Of a stretch of 64,000 nucleotides of DNA, positions 16,393 through 25,355 are shown piece by piece. This stretch comes from Alphaproteobacteria bacterium (GTDB lineage Bacteria; Pseudomonadota; Alphaproteobacteria; Micropepsales; Micropepsaceae), in contig JAFBAL010000011.1 in the NCBI GenBank assembly GCA_019247845.1, positions 1-64,000 of the forward strand, given 5' to 3'. The notes under the pieces were generated by a model. It ran no database searches. It was not told where the DNA came from and saw only the letters and a program-made list of their open reading frames with translations. Numbering within the stretch: the stretch's first letter is position 1; every line of letters starts with the position of its first letter. The position numbers and the translations under genes were made by a program.

Positions 16393-16609
16393 TCAACGGT
16401 CGTGGCGGCCGTGCCGGATGTTCAATATCTCGACGGCAGCATTCTGTAGGCAATGACTTCTCGGTGCCCAGGGACAGAACCCAGCGCCAAACCTTCTCGA
16501 TGGGAACAGTCCGCCCTGCATCGGCGATTCCCTCTTCGACCGCTCTCAAGTACTCAGGGTCGCCGCGGTAGTCGTGAGGCGTTTCGGTCGCTCTGTCCGG
16601 CTTGCTCAT
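16393..16609 (-). pseudogene. Remnant of a parDE-type toxin-antitoxin pair
   Basis: The start (16609) encodes a ParD/CopG-like antitoxin: GDPEYLRAVEEGIADAGRTV, then VPIEKVWRWVLSLGTEKS. Instead of ending normally, the frame runs into DNA that in the other frames encodes the C-terminus of a RelE/ParE toxin: VIAYRML, then, one base shifted, VEILNIRHGRHDR and a stop at 16393. Thus the antitoxin is fused to the last ~25 codons of its partner, with most of the toxin deleted and a further single-base shift in the stub. The antitoxin frame itself would end at 16376 and give a 77-residue chimera. It could still make an antitoxin, but no working toxin remains here. Confidence 0.7.
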
Positions 16610-16615
16610 GCGTAG

Positions 16616-16645
16616 ACTATAGCCAACCCCTGACTTGAGCGTCAG
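16616..16645 (-). promoter_or_regulatory. Promoter and dyad operator of the parD remnant
   Basis: On the minus strand, TATAGT (16621-16616) is a near-consensus -10 and CTGACG (about 16645-16640) an acceptable -35, 18 bp apart. The dyad CTGAC-N6-GTCAG (16630-16645) overlaps the -35, as expected for antitoxin autorepression. The -10 is only 6 bp from the ATG, so the transcript would be leaderless. Confidence 0.4.
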
Positions 16646-16723
16646 CGAAAATCTTCGAAACTTGACCCCCCGCACCCTCGGGCCCATAACCCGCCCGCTG
16701 CCTGGATTTCGGAAGGCCCCATA

Positions 16724-17899
16724 ATGATCGCGCCCGTCCTTCCCACCTATGCCCGCGCCGACGTCGCTTTCGAGCGCGGCGAGGGCTGCTGGCTGATCGC
16801 GGAGGACGGCACGCGCTATCTCGACTTCGCGGCCGGCATCGCGGTCAACGCGCTCGGCCATGCGCATCCGCATCTGGTCAAGGCGCTGTCGGAGCAGGCG
16901 TCGCGGCTTTGGCATACCTCCAACCTCTATCGCGTGCCCGGACAAGAGCGCCTGGCGCAACGCCTGATCGCGGCGAGCTTCGCCGACACCGTGTTCTTCT
17001 CGAACTCCGGCGTCGAGGCGATCGAAGCCTCGATCAAGATGGCGCGCCGCTATCAATACAAGAACGGCCACCCGGAGCGGTTCCGCACCATCACTTTCGA
17101 AGGCGCGTTTCACGGCCGCACGCTCGCCGCCATCGCGGCCGGCGGCCAGGCGAAATATCTCGAAGGCTTCGGGCCCAGGGCCGAAGGCTTCGACCAGGTT
17201 TCGTTCGGCGACATCAAGGCGGTCGAGGCCGCGATCGTGCCGGAGACCGCCGCGATGCTGATCGAGCCGGTGCAGGGCGAGGGCGGCTTGCGTCCCGCGC
17301 CGCCCGAGTTCCTGCGCGCGCTTCGCAAGCTCTGCGACGAGCACGGCCTGATGTTGATCTTCGACGAGGTGCAGACCGGCGTCGGCCGCACCGGCAAGCT
17401 CTTCGCGCATGAATGGTCGGGCGTGACGCCGGACATCATGGCGATCGCGAAAGGCATCGGCGGCGGCTTCCCGATGGGCGCGTGCCTGGCGACCGAGCGC
17501 GCCGCCTCGGGCATGACGCTCGGCAGCCATGCCTCGACCTTCGGCGGCAATCCGCTGGCGATGGCGGTCGGCAATGCGGTGCTCGACGTGGTGCTGGCGC
17601 CGGGTTTTCTCGAGCATGTGCGCGACGTCGCCAACTTCGCGCGCCAGCAGCTCGCGGGTCTCGTCGCCGCGCATCCCAAGGTCTTCGAGGACGTGCGCGG
17701 CGAGGGCCTGATGCTGGGCTTGAAGATGCGCGTGCCGAATACCGAGTTCGTGAGCGCGCTGTTCCAACAGAAAATGTTGGCGGTAGGGGCCGGCGACAAC
17801 GTGGTGCGCCTGTTGCCGCCGCTGATCGTCGAAGAGGGCGACGTGCGCGAGGCGTTGAAGCGGCTCGAAGGCGCCGCCGCGACGTTCGAAGCGCAATGA
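16724..17899 (+). CDS. argD: Acetylornithine aminotransferase (class III)
   Basis: This 391-residue PLP enzyme of arginine biosynthesis converts N-acetylglutamate semialdehyde to N-acetylornithine. It shows the class III features [62 protein letters not shown] and the PLP-binding lysine at residue 243 ([12 protein letters not shown]). Length matches the family. The stop overlaps argF (ATGA), confirming an argD-argF operon as in many alphaproteobacteria. It may also act as succinyldiaminopimelate aminotransferase. Confidence 0.94.
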   Translation: MIAPVLPTYARADVAFERGEGCWLIAEDGTRYLDFAAGIAVNALGHAHPHLVKALSEQASRLWHTSNLYRVPGQERLAQRLIAASFADTVFFSNSGVEAIEASIKMARRYQYKNGHPERFRTITFEGAFHGRTLAAIAAGGQAKYLEGFGPRAEGFDQVSFGDIKAVEAAIVPETAAMLIEPVQGEGGLRPAPPEFLRALRKLCDEHGLMLIFDEVQTGVGRTGKLFAHEWSGVTPDIMAIAKGIGGGFPMGACLATERAASGMTLGSHASTFGGNPLAMAVGNAVLDVVLAPGFLEHVRDVANFARQQLAGLVAAHPKVFEDVRGEGLMLGLKMRVPNTEFVSALFQQKMLAVGAGDNVVRLLPPLIVEEGDVREALKRLEGAAATFEAQ

Positions 17900-18888
17900 C
17901 GACGGTCCGGCATTTCATCGATCTTGCCGATTTCGACGGCGCCGCCTTGCGCGGCATGCTCGACGAGGCGGTGCGCCGCAAGCGGGCGCGCGCCGGCATG
18001 CCGCGCGGGGCGCAGGACGCCGACGCGCCGCTCAAGGGCCGCGTGCTCGCGCTCATCTTCGACAAGCATTCGACACGCACGCGCATCTCCTTCGACGTCG
18101 GCATGATGCAGCTTGGCGGCACCAACATCATGATGAGCGGCCGCGACATGCAGCTCGCCCGCGAGGAGACCATCGCCGACACCGCGCGCGTGCTGTCGCG
18201 CTATGTCGACGCGGTGATGATCCGCCTGCTCGATCACGACATGGTGCGCGAGCTGGCGGACAACGCGACGATACCGGTGATCAACGGGCTGACGCGCGTC
18301 TCGCATCCCTGCCAGGTGATGGCCGACGTGATGACCTTCGAGGAGAAGCGCGGACCCATCGCGGGACGCGTGGTGGCGTGGAGCGGCGACAGCAACAATG
18401 TGCTGACCTCATGGGCGCACGCCGCCGCGAAACTCGATTTCACGTTGCGCGTCGCAAGCCCGAAAGAGCTCTCCGCCAAACAGGCGCTGCGCGACTGGAC
18501 GCGCGCGCAAGGCGCCGACGTCTCCTACGTCGACGACCCGCACGCAGCCGTCGACGGCGCCGACTGCGTGGTCAGCGATGCCTGGGTCTCGATGGGCGAC
18601 GAGGACGCGACCAAGCGGCATAACCTGCTCGCCCAATACCAGGTGAACGCAAAGCTGATGGCCCGCGCCAAACCGGACGCGATCTTCATGCACTGCCTGC
18701 CCGCGCACCGCGGCGAAGAAGTCACCGACGAGGTGATCGACGGGCCTCAGTCGGTCGTGTTCGACGAGGCCGAGAACCGGCTGCACGCGCAGAAGGCGGT
18801 GTTGAGGTGGTGTTTGGGGGTTAGTGACCGAAATGGGAGCGCCGAAAAGCACTCAATTCGTTGTCGAAAACCTGCAACAAGCCAATAG
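17896..18888 (+). CDS. argF: Ornithine carbamoyltransferase with a replaced C-terminus
   Basis: This 330-residue enzyme condenses ornithine and carbamoyl phosphate to citrulline. The carbamoyl-phosphate loop STRTRIS, the HPCQ motif, and [11 protein letters not shown] with its catalytic cysteine are all present. The normal protein should end soon after AVLRWCLG (about residue 308). Here 22 further residues ([20 protein letters not shown]...) come from the AT-rich island inserted at the 3' end. The last 68 bp overlap the convergent HEPN gene. The active site lies well before the junction, so the enzyme is probably functional. The hslO gene that often follows argF in alphaproteobacteria is not here. 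Confidence 0.92.
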   Translation: MTTVRHFIDLADFDGAALRGMLDEAVRRKRARAGMPRGAQDADAPLKGRVLALIFDKHSTRTRISFDVGMMQLGGTNIMMSGRDMQLAREETIADTARVLSRYVDAVMIRLLDHDMVRELADNATIPVINGLTRVSHPCQVMADVMTFEEKRGPIAGRVVAWSGDSNNVLTSWAHAAAKLDFTLRVASPKELSAKQALRDWTRAQGADVSYVDDPHAAVDGADCVVSDAWVSMGDEDATKRHNLLAQYQVNAKLMARAKPDAIFMHCLPAHRGEEVTDEVIDGPQSVVFDEAENRLHAQKAVLRWCLGVSDRNGSAEKHSIRCRKPATSQ

Positions 18889-19441
18889 CACGTGCGATTT
18901 TCTTCGTAATGTCAAACGGATCAAATTTTTGCTTGAAATGATGTCTCGATGAAATATGCGCATGGTCCCCTCTGAGTGATCCAATAGCATCCAGTTCAGC
19001 TATCAGGACTGGGTCAACGGCGTGCACGTCATATCCAACCACATAAAGCAGCCTTATCAAGTTGTGCTCTCGGATCCCATTGTTACCGGCAACTCGGCCA
19101 GATGCCTCTTTAATAGCTTGTATCACAATACTGCTGAATCGATCTCTCGAACTCCATTCGCTCGGTAGATCGGTTCTTCCACTGGAGTAAATGCAACTTG
19201 CAAGAAGCGTTCTCGAGACCTTTCCGGAGCTTCTCCATTTGGAGTCCGCAAGCCTTATTAGCTCCTGTATCCGCTCCTCGATGTAAGTTTCCAGCTCGGC
19301 GTGCACAAGCAGAATATACGCGCCGGCATTCATGAGATCACGTCGGGAGTAGTTGCCGTAAGGGTCAAACGGAAAATCGATATAATTCTTTTCGATGAAG
19401 GCGGCCTGCTTCTTCAGCGAAGTAAAGTGCCGAGAGGGCAT
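18821..19441 (-). CDS. HEPN-domain protein, candidate RNase effector
   Basis: This 206-residue, mainly helical protein carries an HEPN-type R-x4-H motif at residues 157-162 (RGDHAH), preceded by a helix with [17 protein letters not shown], as in the RiboL-PSP or MAE_28990/MAE_18760 HEPN groups. Such proteins are metal-independent RNases or their inactive relatives in toxin-antitoxin and anti-phage systems. It starts 9 bp after the DUF262 gene and is the second gene of that operon. Its AT-rich coding style is unlike the flanks. The last codons overlap the extended argF end. HEPN assignment is fairly sure from the motif and helices; activity is inferred. Confidence 0.7.
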   Translation of the reverse strand: MPSRHFTSLKKQAAFIEKNYIDFPFDPYGNYSRRDLMNAGAYILLVHAELETYIEERIQELIRLADSKWRSSGKVSRTLLASCIYSSGRTDLPSEWSSRDRFSSIVIQAIKEASGRVAGNNGIREHNLIRLLYVVGYDVHAVDPVLIAELDAIGSLRGDHAHISSRHHFKQKFDPFDITKKIARAIGLLQVFDNELSAFRRSHFGH

Positions 19442-20744
19442 ACCATCACCTTAGAGAGGAGACTCTAACTCAGTTCCTAGGATTTCATTGAGCTTATCTG
19501 CCCAGATTCCGAATCTCTTGCTGTTGGCATCCAGTGATTTTGTTGTGGTTTCCAGCGAAGCCAGAAAGTCGTTTTCATTTTCGCAAAGTTCACGAAAGCC
19601 CCGTTCAACTTCTTTGCTATGATTAAGAGCTTGTTCTGCAATGTCTGAGTCAGAAAAATAATAAGTCATGATGTCGAATACAGCGCGGTTTATGCGCTTT
19701 TCGTAGACTTTTCCATTCCACTTTCTAAGTTCTCCAGTTTTGCCAAAAATTTCCCTGGTCGTTTGAAGAGCCGATTCAAGGTTGCTCGCTTCCTGTTGAA
19801 TGTCTCCGTTTTTTCGTTTCCATTGATCGTTTAACTTTTGAACGGTATCGTCGAGGAACTGCTTCAGGTTGCCGCGATAGAGACGTGCAAAATATTTGTA
19901 CGCAAAAAACCTCAAAACCAGTTCGACATCTCTCATTCGAAAATCAGGCTCGGTCAATTGCAGAACTCGTTTTAGCTCCGATGAATCGGAAGAAAAGTCG
20001 TCCAGGTAGTCCGAAAATGGGCCGGGATGCAGAGCCTGTCGCAGTTCCTGTGGCGAGAGTTGTACGCTGCCCGTGTTGATTCTCAAAAAGACCGAATATA
20101 AATATCGATCGTCCTTCCAGTTTCGGATGACCACGGTACGTATCGTCTGGTTTTCGAATGAGTTGACATCTTCTTCGAACGCCTCGTTCCGCTTAAGTGC
20201 GTCGAACGTCTTCCCATTTAAGTCGGCCCTATCCTTTAGCCCGTTCAATGTAAGAAGAGTGAAATCTTGGTCTGCGGGGGAGGACGCGAACTGCCGCAGG
20301 CTGAGTAGCCGTTGCTTGCCATCGATTATGATAAAAGAACCTTTTTTGTTTCTATCTTCGGCAAGGATAATCTGAGGTACAGGAAGTCCAAGAATAAGCG
20401 ATTCGATAAATAGACTTTTTCTCTTTTCGCTCCAGGCGTTTCGGCGCTGAAATCGCGGATTCAGGTTGATATTGCCCTTATCGAGCTGCGAAATAACCGT
20501 TTGTGTTGTCCAGTCGGTAGACCAAAGAACGGCCCCGAAATACCAGCGCTCTGGAACGTCAAGGTCGCTGATATCCTCCTGCTGATCCAGAGGTAGAACA
20601 TCATTTTCTGGCGGAAGGATCGTTTTGACGCGCTTCAGCTTCTGCAAAGCCATCGTTTTCTCCGGAAGAGAAAGAGTAAACTAGGCGACTATAGCGCAGC
20701 TCCACGGCAACTTGCATCAAGCTCGCGCTTATTGCAGTTATCTT
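18825..20744. other. AT-rich genomic island between argF and purN
   Basis: From about 18825, inside the last argF codons, to just before the purN stop at 20745, base composition drops sharply to AT-rich. Codon use changes too: AAA, GAA, TTT and ATA codons become frequent. Two minus-strand genes fill it. No integrase, transposase, tRNA or clear flanking repeat was found, so how it arrived is unknown. The left edge is precise because argF loses its usual end there; the right edge lies within about 20710-20744. Confidence 0.7.
19451..20653 (-). CDS. DUF262 domain protein (ParB/Srx-like NTPase fold)
   Basis: This 400-residue protein has the DUF262 hallmarks: INLNPRFQRRNAWSEKRKSL (the PxFQR-W motif), SLILGLPVPQIIL, and IIIDGKQRLLSL, a variant of the DGQQR nucleotide-binding motif of the ParB/sulfiredoxin fold. 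This domain forms the NTPase half of GmrSD type IV restriction enzymes and occurs in many defence loci. No HNH or DUF1524 nuclease domain follows; the C-terminal half is helical and unclassified. The paired HEPN protein would supply nuclease activity. A TATAGT -10 lies near 20690 and a GGAG site precedes the ATG. Confidence 0.82.
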   Translation of the reverse strand: MALQKLKRVKTILPPENDVLPLDQQEDISDLDVPERWYFGAVLWSTDWTTQTVISQLDKGNINLNPRFQRRNAWSEKRKSLFIESLILGLPVPQIILAEDRNKKGSFIIIDGKQRLLSLRQFASSPADQDFTLLTLNGLKDRADLNGKTFDALKRNEAFEEDVNSFENQTIRTVVIRNWKDDRYLYSVFLRINTGSVQLSPQELRQALHPGPFSDYLDDFSSDSSELKRVLQLTEPDFRMRDVELVLRFFAYKYFARLYRGNLKQFLDDTVQKLNDQWKRKNGDIQQEASNLESALQTTREIFGKTGELRKWNGKVYEKRINRAVFDIMTYYFSDSDIAEQALNHSKEVERGFRELCENENDFLASLETTTKSLDANSKRFGIWADKLNEILGTELESPL

Positions 20745-21359
20745 TCAGCTGGGTGCCGCGATCCCCTCCACCACCATCCTCACCGCCTCCGGATAAAGCT
20801 CATGCTCCACCGCGAGCACCCGCGCCGCCAGCGTCTCGGGCGTGTCCCCGGGCAGCACGGGCACCTTGCGTTGCGCGACGATCGGGCCGCTGTCGAGCTC
20901 TGCCGTCAGAAAATGAACTGTCGCGCCGCTTTCGGTTTCGCCGGCGGCGAGCACCTGCTCGTGCACGCGCACGCCGGGGAATTTGGGGAGCAGCGACGGG
21001 TGGATGTTCAAGATCCTGCCCTCCCACTGCTTCGCGAACCAGGCGCTGTGGATGCGCATGAAGCCGGCTTCGCAGACCAGTTGAACGCTGGCGTCGCGCA
21101 GCGCGCGGTCGATCTCGGCGTCGAAGGCTTCGCGGCTCGGGAACGGCTTGTGCGGGATGATCTTGGTGGCGATGCCGGCGTCGCGCGCGATTTGAAGCCC
21201 GCCGGCGGTTTCGACGTTGGAGACGACGAGGACGATCTCGGCCGGGAAGGTCGGATCGGCCGAGGCTGCGATCAGGCTCTTGAGGTTGCTCCCGCGGCCG
21301 GAGATGAGGACCGCCGTGCGCACGCGCCCGGCTCCGCGTTCGCCTTGCGCTGCAGTCAC
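20745..21359 (-). CDS. purN: Phosphoribosylglycinamide formyltransferase
   Basis: This 204-residue enzyme transfers a formyl group from 10-formyl-THF to GAR in purine synthesis. It has the N-terminal [14 protein letters not shown] loop, GFMRIHS, the catalytic-type [12 protein letters not shown] with Asn and His, and the Asp of [10 protein letters not shown]. The GTG at 21359 overlaps the purM stop (GTGA), implying coupling. A GTG at 21323 would remove a 12-residue extension and start right before TAVLISG, which is also plausible. Convergent with the argF/island side. Confidence 0.94.
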   Translation of the reverse strand: MTAAQGERGAGRVRTAVLISGRGSNLKSLIAASADPTFPAEIVLVVSNVETAGGLQIARDAGIATKIIPHKPFPSREAFDAEIDRALRDASVQLVCEAGFMRIHSAWFAKQWEGRILNIHPSLLPKFPGVRVHEQVLAAGETESGATVHFLTAELDSGPIVAQRKVPVLPGDTPETLAARVLAVEHELYPEAVRMVVEGIAAPS

Positions 21360-22468
21360 AGCTTGAGGGTCCCGCGGTAGACGACTTTCGCTTCGGCCTG
21401 CGCGCCGCTCTCGCTCTTGACCAGATGCCCGATGCGCATCGCCTTGTCGCCGCATTCCTGGAACGCGTCGATGACATGGCCGGAGGTCTTCACGTCCGTG
21501 ACCGCGATCAGGCCCACGCCGCAGTTGAACGTGCGCAGCATCTCGGCCGCGTCGATGCCGGCGGTGCGCGCCATCCAGCCGAACACGCCGGGCGGCGTCC
21601 AGCAGTCGAGATCGATCTCGGCGTCCAGCCCGTCGGGCAGGCAGCGCGGCAGGTTCTCGGTGATGCCGCCGCCGGTGATATGCGCGAGCCCCTTCACATG
21701 ACCCGAGCGGATCGCGGTCAGCGCGCTCTTCACATAAAGCCGCGTCGGCGCGAGCAGGGCTTCGCCGAGCGTCTGGCCCACGGACCCCGCCGTCTGGCCC
21801 GTGGAGAACGGCGAGGGCGCGTCGAAGGCCAACCCGCTCTGCTCGACCACACGGCGCACCAGCGAATAGCCGTTGGAATGCACGCCCGACGAGGCGACGC
21901 CGATCACCACGTCGCCTTCGCGCATGTCGCCCATCTTGGGCAGGATGTGGCCGCGCTCCACCGCGCCGCAGCTGAAGCCTGCGAGATCGAAGTCGCCCTT
22001 GGCATAGAGGCCCGGCATCTCGGCCGTCTCGCCGCCGATCAGCGCGCAGCCGCTTTCCTTGCAGGCGCGCGCGATGCCTTCGATCACCACCGCGGCGGCA
22101 TCGACGTCGAGCTTGCCGGTTGCGTAGTAGTCGAGGAAGAACAGCGGCTCGGCGCCCTGCACCACGATGTCGTTGACGCACATCGCCACCAGGTCCTGGC
22201 CGATGCCGGCGAACAGACGCGTGTCGATGGCGATCTTGAGCTTGGTGCCGACGCCGTCGGTCGAGGCGACCAGCACCGGATCCTTGAAGCCCGTCTCCTT
22301 CAGGTCGAACAGCCCGCCGAAGCCGCCCAGCGCCGCGTCCGCGCCCGGCCGGCGCGTCGCTTTGGCGGCCGGGCCGATGCGCGCGACCAAGGCTTCGCCG
22401 GCATCGATGTCGACGCCCGCATCCTTGTAGGTGAGGCGATTGTCCCCGGTTTTGCGTTCGGATGTCAT
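21356..22468 (-). CDS. purM: Phosphoribosylformylglycinamidine cyclo-ligase (AIR synthetase)
   Basis: This 370-residue enzyme makes AIR from FGAM and ATP. Typical segments are [20 protein letters not shown] at the start, [55 protein letters not shown] and [12 protein letters not shown]. It is the first gene of purM-purN, a common pairing. The start ATG is 78 bp from the divergent DUF1800 gene, so 22469-22546 must carry both promoters. Confidence 0.96.
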   Translation of the reverse strand: MTSERKTGDNRLTYKDAGVDIDAGEALVARIGPAAKATRRPGADAALGGFGGLFDLKETGFKDPVLVASTDGVGTKLKIAIDTRLFAGIGQDLVAMCVNDIVVQGAEPLFFLDYYATGKLDVDAAAVVIEGIARACKESGCALIGGETAEMPGLYAKGDFDLAGFSCGAVERGHILPKMGDMREGDVVIGVASSGVHSNGYSLVRRVVEQSGLAFDAPSPFSTGQTAGSVGQTLGEALLAPTRLYVKSALTAIRSGHVKGLAHITGGGITENLPRCLPDGLDAEIDLDCWTPPGVFGWMARTAGIDAAEMLRTFNCGVGLIAVTDVKTSGHVIDAFQECGDKAMRIGHLVKSESGAQAEAKVVYRGTLKL

Positions 22469-22546
22469 AGGATAGGCGACGGACTGCGCTTCGCCCCCCG
22501 TTTAAGCAGGCGGACAGGGCGGCGCAACAAGGAATTCGGAGGAATT

Positions 22547-24046
22547 ATGTCGCTGGAAGGCGCCATCGCGGCCCACAGGTTCGGACTGGGCGCCCGGCCG
22601 GGCGAGATCGCGCGCGCGAGCTCCGATCCCAAGGGCTGGCTGATGAGCCAGATCGCTCAAGCCGCGCCGCAGCCGATGGACGAGAACGGCCAGCCGTTCC
22701 CCAACGCCGGCAAGCTCGTCTCGTCGGAAGAGGATTACAAGGTCGAGAAGTCCAAGACCAAGGAAGAACGCGCCGCGCGCAAGGCGGCCAAGCGGGCGGC
22801 GGCAGACGGCGCCATGAAAGCCGAAGGCGGCGGCGCGACCAATGGTGGCGGCGGCGGCGATGGCGGCGACATGGCGATGCGCCACGGCGGCGAGCATGGC
22901 GACAAGTCCCTGCGCGGCCAGGCGCGCGCGATGGGCGGCGGCAACATCCGCCGCGAGCAGTACCAGAAGGAGATGGCGGCGCGCCTGGCCTTGGGCTGCA
23001 CCACCGACCGGCCCTTCGCCGAGCGGTTGACGCGCTTCTGGTCGAACCATTTCACGGTATCCGGTGCGCGGCAGAAGGTGATGCTCTTCGCCGGCGACTA
23101 CGAGCGCGAGGCGATCCGCCCGCACATCAACGGCACCTTCGAGGATATGCTCTTCGCGGTCTGCATGCATCCGGCGATGCAGGTCTATCTCGACAACTGG
23201 CATTCCATCGGACCGAACTCGGAAGCGGGCAAGGCGCGGGCCAAGGGCCTGAACGAGAATCTCGGCCGCGAGCTGATGGAGCTCTACACGCTGGGCGTCG
23301 ACGGCGGCTACACCCAGGCCGACGTGATCGCGATGGCCAAGCTGCTCACGGGCTGGGGACTCTATGACGGCCGCGCCGACGGCTTCGGCTTCCATGCCGA
23401 GCGCCACGAGCCCGGCCCCATCGTCCTTCGCGGCAAGACCTACAAGCCCGGCTGGGACGGCAGCGTCGCCGCGATCAAGGACCTGGCGCACGACCCGGCA
23501 ACCGCGCGCCACATCGCGCGCAAGTTCGCCACCCATTTCATCTCCGACGATCCGCCGGCGGAGTCGGTCGCGCGGCTCGAGAAGTCGTTCAACAAGACCG
23601 GGGGCAACCTGCATGCGCTGTCGCAGACCATCGTCGACGACCCGAACGCCTGGAAGCCAGAGCTTCGCAAGATGCGCACGCCGATCGAGTTCGTGACCGC
23701 GGCCATGCGCATGACCGGCTGGCAGAACGCGCCCGGCCACAAGGACGAGCATCACCTGCTGCAATCGGTGCGCAGCATGGGCGAGGCGCCGTTCGCCGCG
23801 CCCTCGCCGAAGGGCTATGCCGACACGGCCGATGCATGGAGCGGCTCGGACGCGCTGCTCGCGCGCGTGCAATGGGCGAAGGATTTCGCCGACAACCTTC
23901 CCGGCAACATCAGCGTGGCGGCGATGGCGGGCGACGGGCTCGGGCCCCTGCTCACCGCCAACACAAGATCGGTAATGGCCAAGGCGGGCACGAAAGGCGA
24001 AGCGGTGGCGCTTCTGCTTTCGAGCCCCGAGTTCCAGAGGCGTTGA
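22547..24046 (+). CDS. DUF1800 domain protein
   Basis: This 499-residue DUF1800 protein shows the usual HRFGLGARPGEI start, FAERLTRFWSNHFTVS, NENLGRELMELYTLGVDGGY, LLTGWGLY and FATHFISDDPP blocks. The family has no proven role; these proteins are generally paired with a DUF1501 protein, as here (2-bp gap), and are exported or membrane-associated in some bacteria. No signal peptide is visible. Between residues ~62 and ~125 there is a charged, then glycine-rich insert (KAEGGGATNGGGGGDGG) that looks disordered. The ATG at 22547 has a strong CGGAGGA site. Confidence 0.9.
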   Translation: MSLEGAIAAHRFGLGARPGEIARASSDPKGWLMSQIAQAAPQPMDENGQPFPNAGKLVSSEEDYKVEKSKTKEERAARKAAKRAAADGAMKAEGGGATNGGGGGDGGDMAMRHGGEHGDKSLRGQARAMGGGNIRREQYQKEMAARLALGCTTDRPFAERLTRFWSNHFTVSGARQKVMLFAGDYEREAIRPHINGTFEDMLFAVCMHPAMQVYLDNWHSIGPNSEAGKARAKGLNENLGRELMELYTLGVDGGYTQADVIAMAKLLTGWGLYDGRADGFGFHAERHEPGPIVLRGKTYKPGWDGSVAAIKDLAHDPATARHIARKFATHFISDDPPAESVARLEKSFNKTGGNLHALSQTIVDDPNAWKPELRKMRTPIEFVTAAMRMTGWQNAPGHKDEHHLLQSVRSMGEAPFAAPSPKGYADTADAWSGSDALLARVQWAKDFADNLPGNISVAAMAGDGLGPLLTANTRSVMAKAGTKGEAVALLLSSPEFQRR

Positions 24047-24047
24047 C

Positions 24048-25259
24048 ATGACCACGCGTCGTTCGATCCTAAAGACCATGATGGGCGCCGCGGCGCTCTC
24101 CACCTGGGACGCGCCGTTCCGCTTCGCCTTCGCGGGCGCCGCGACCGACCGCCGTCTCGTCGTCGTCATCCTGCGCGGCGCTCTGGACGGGCTCGCCGCC
24201 GTGCCGCCGCATGGCGACAAGGACTATGCCGCGATGCGCGGCGACCTGGCGCTGCAGAAGGTGGGCCCCGGCGCGGTGCAGAACCTCGACGGCTTCTGGG
24301 GGCTCAATCCGTCCTTCATCAACCTCAAGACCATGTACGACGCCAAAGAGGCCGTGCTGTTCCAGAACATCTGCTCGCCCTATCGCGACCGCTCGCATTT
24401 CGAAGGGCAGAACTGCCTGGAGACCGGCGGCGCCTCGCCGCACGCGCTGAACGACGGCTGGCTCAACCGCGCGCTGCTGCCGCTGGGCCTGAACAACGGC
24501 ACCGCCGCCGTCGCCATCGAGCAGACGCCGCCCTTGATGCTGCTGGGGCCCGCGAAAGCGACGAGCTGGCTGCCCGCCGCGATGCCGAGCTCGAACTCGG
24601 AATACCTGAAGAAGGTGCGTGCGCTCTACGCCAACGACACGACGCTGTCGTCGTCGCTCAGCGACGGCATGGACCTTCAGGCCCAGGCGCAGGCGATGAC
24701 CGACGATCCCTATGCCAGGAGCGAGAAGCACAAGGCGGCCTACGGCAACCTGGTGCCGCTGTTCGCCGGCGCCGGCAAGCTGCTGGCCGGCCCCAGCGGG
24801 CCGCGCGTCGCCGTGCTCGACGCCAGCGGCTGGGATACCCATGTGGGCGAGGGCGCGGGCGCGGGCCAGCTTGCCCGGCGGCTGCAGTCGCTCGACCAGG
24901 GGCTGGACGCGCTCAAGAAAGCGCTGGGCCCGGCCTGGAAGAGCACGGCCGTGGTGATGGCGACGGAGTTCGGCCGCACCGTGCGCCCCAACGGCAATGC
25001 CGGTACGGACCACGGCACCGGCGCGGCCGCCTTCCTGCTCGGCGGCGCGGTTGCGGGCGGCTCGGTCAAGGCCGACTGGGTGGGGCTGAAGCCGGGCGTC
25101 CTCAAGGACGGCCGCGACCAGCCGGTGAAGACGGACCTCAGGGCGCTGTTCAAGGGCGTCCTCGCCGACCACATGGGGGTGAGCCAGCAGGCGCTGAACA
25201 GCACCGTTTTCCCCGACAGCGGGAATATCGCCCCCATGAAAGGTCTGATCCGGGCCTAA
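24048..25259 (+). CDS. DUF1501 domain protein, Tat-exported
   Basis: This 403-residue protein belongs to the alkaline-phosphatase-like DUF1501 family. Its N-terminus MTTRRSILKTMMGAAALSTW carries a twin-arginine signal, so it should be exported folded by the Tat system, whose genes lie at 35.2-36.7 kb. Conserved blocks are LVVVILRGALDGLAAVPPHG, NICSPYRDRSHFEGQNCLE, VLDASGWDTHVGEG, MATEFGRTVRPNGNAGTDHG and the final Asn/Phe-rich tail. It follows the DUF1800 gene by 1 bp; the pair is a widespread cassette of unknown function. Confidence 0.9.
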   Translation: MTTRRSILKTMMGAAALSTWDAPFRFAFAGAATDRRLVVVILRGALDGLAAVPPHGDKDYAAMRGDLALQKVGPGAVQNLDGFWGLNPSFINLKTMYDAKEAVLFQNICSPYRDRSHFEGQNCLETGGASPHALNDGWLNRALLPLGLNNGTAAVAIEQTPPLMLLGPAKATSWLPAAMPSSNSEYLKKVRALYANDTTLSSSLSDGMDLQAQAQAMTDDPYARSEKHKAAYGNLVPLFAGAGKLLAGPSGPRVAVLDASGWDTHVGEGAGAGQLARRLQSLDQGLDALKKALGPAWKSTAVVMATEFGRTVRPNGNAGTDHGTGAAAFLLGGAVAGGSVKADWVGLKPGVLKDGRDQPVKTDLRALFKGVLADHMGVSQQALNSTVFPDSGNIAPMKGLIRA

Positions 25260-25261
25260 GA

Positions 25262-25293
25262 CTTACCCTCCCCCGTAAACGGGGGAGGATAAG
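25262..25293. repeat. Inverted repeat after the DUF1501 gene
   Basis: CTTA-C-CCTCCCCCG, loop TAAA, CGGGGGAGG-A-TAAG forms a 13-bp stem with one mismatch. It starts 3 bp after the DUF1501 stop. No T run follows, so it may be a REP-like element or a weak terminator. Confidence 0.6.
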
Positions 25294-25355
25294 TTGCCGC
25301 TTTCCGCATCCGCACTTGGCCGCCTATACTCGCGTCGCCCGATATCAGGTCTTCC

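Noticed and set aside
18825..20744. Island as a complete integrative element
   Set aside because: No integrase, transposase, tRNA target or clear flanking repeats were found; it is called an island by composition and gene content only.
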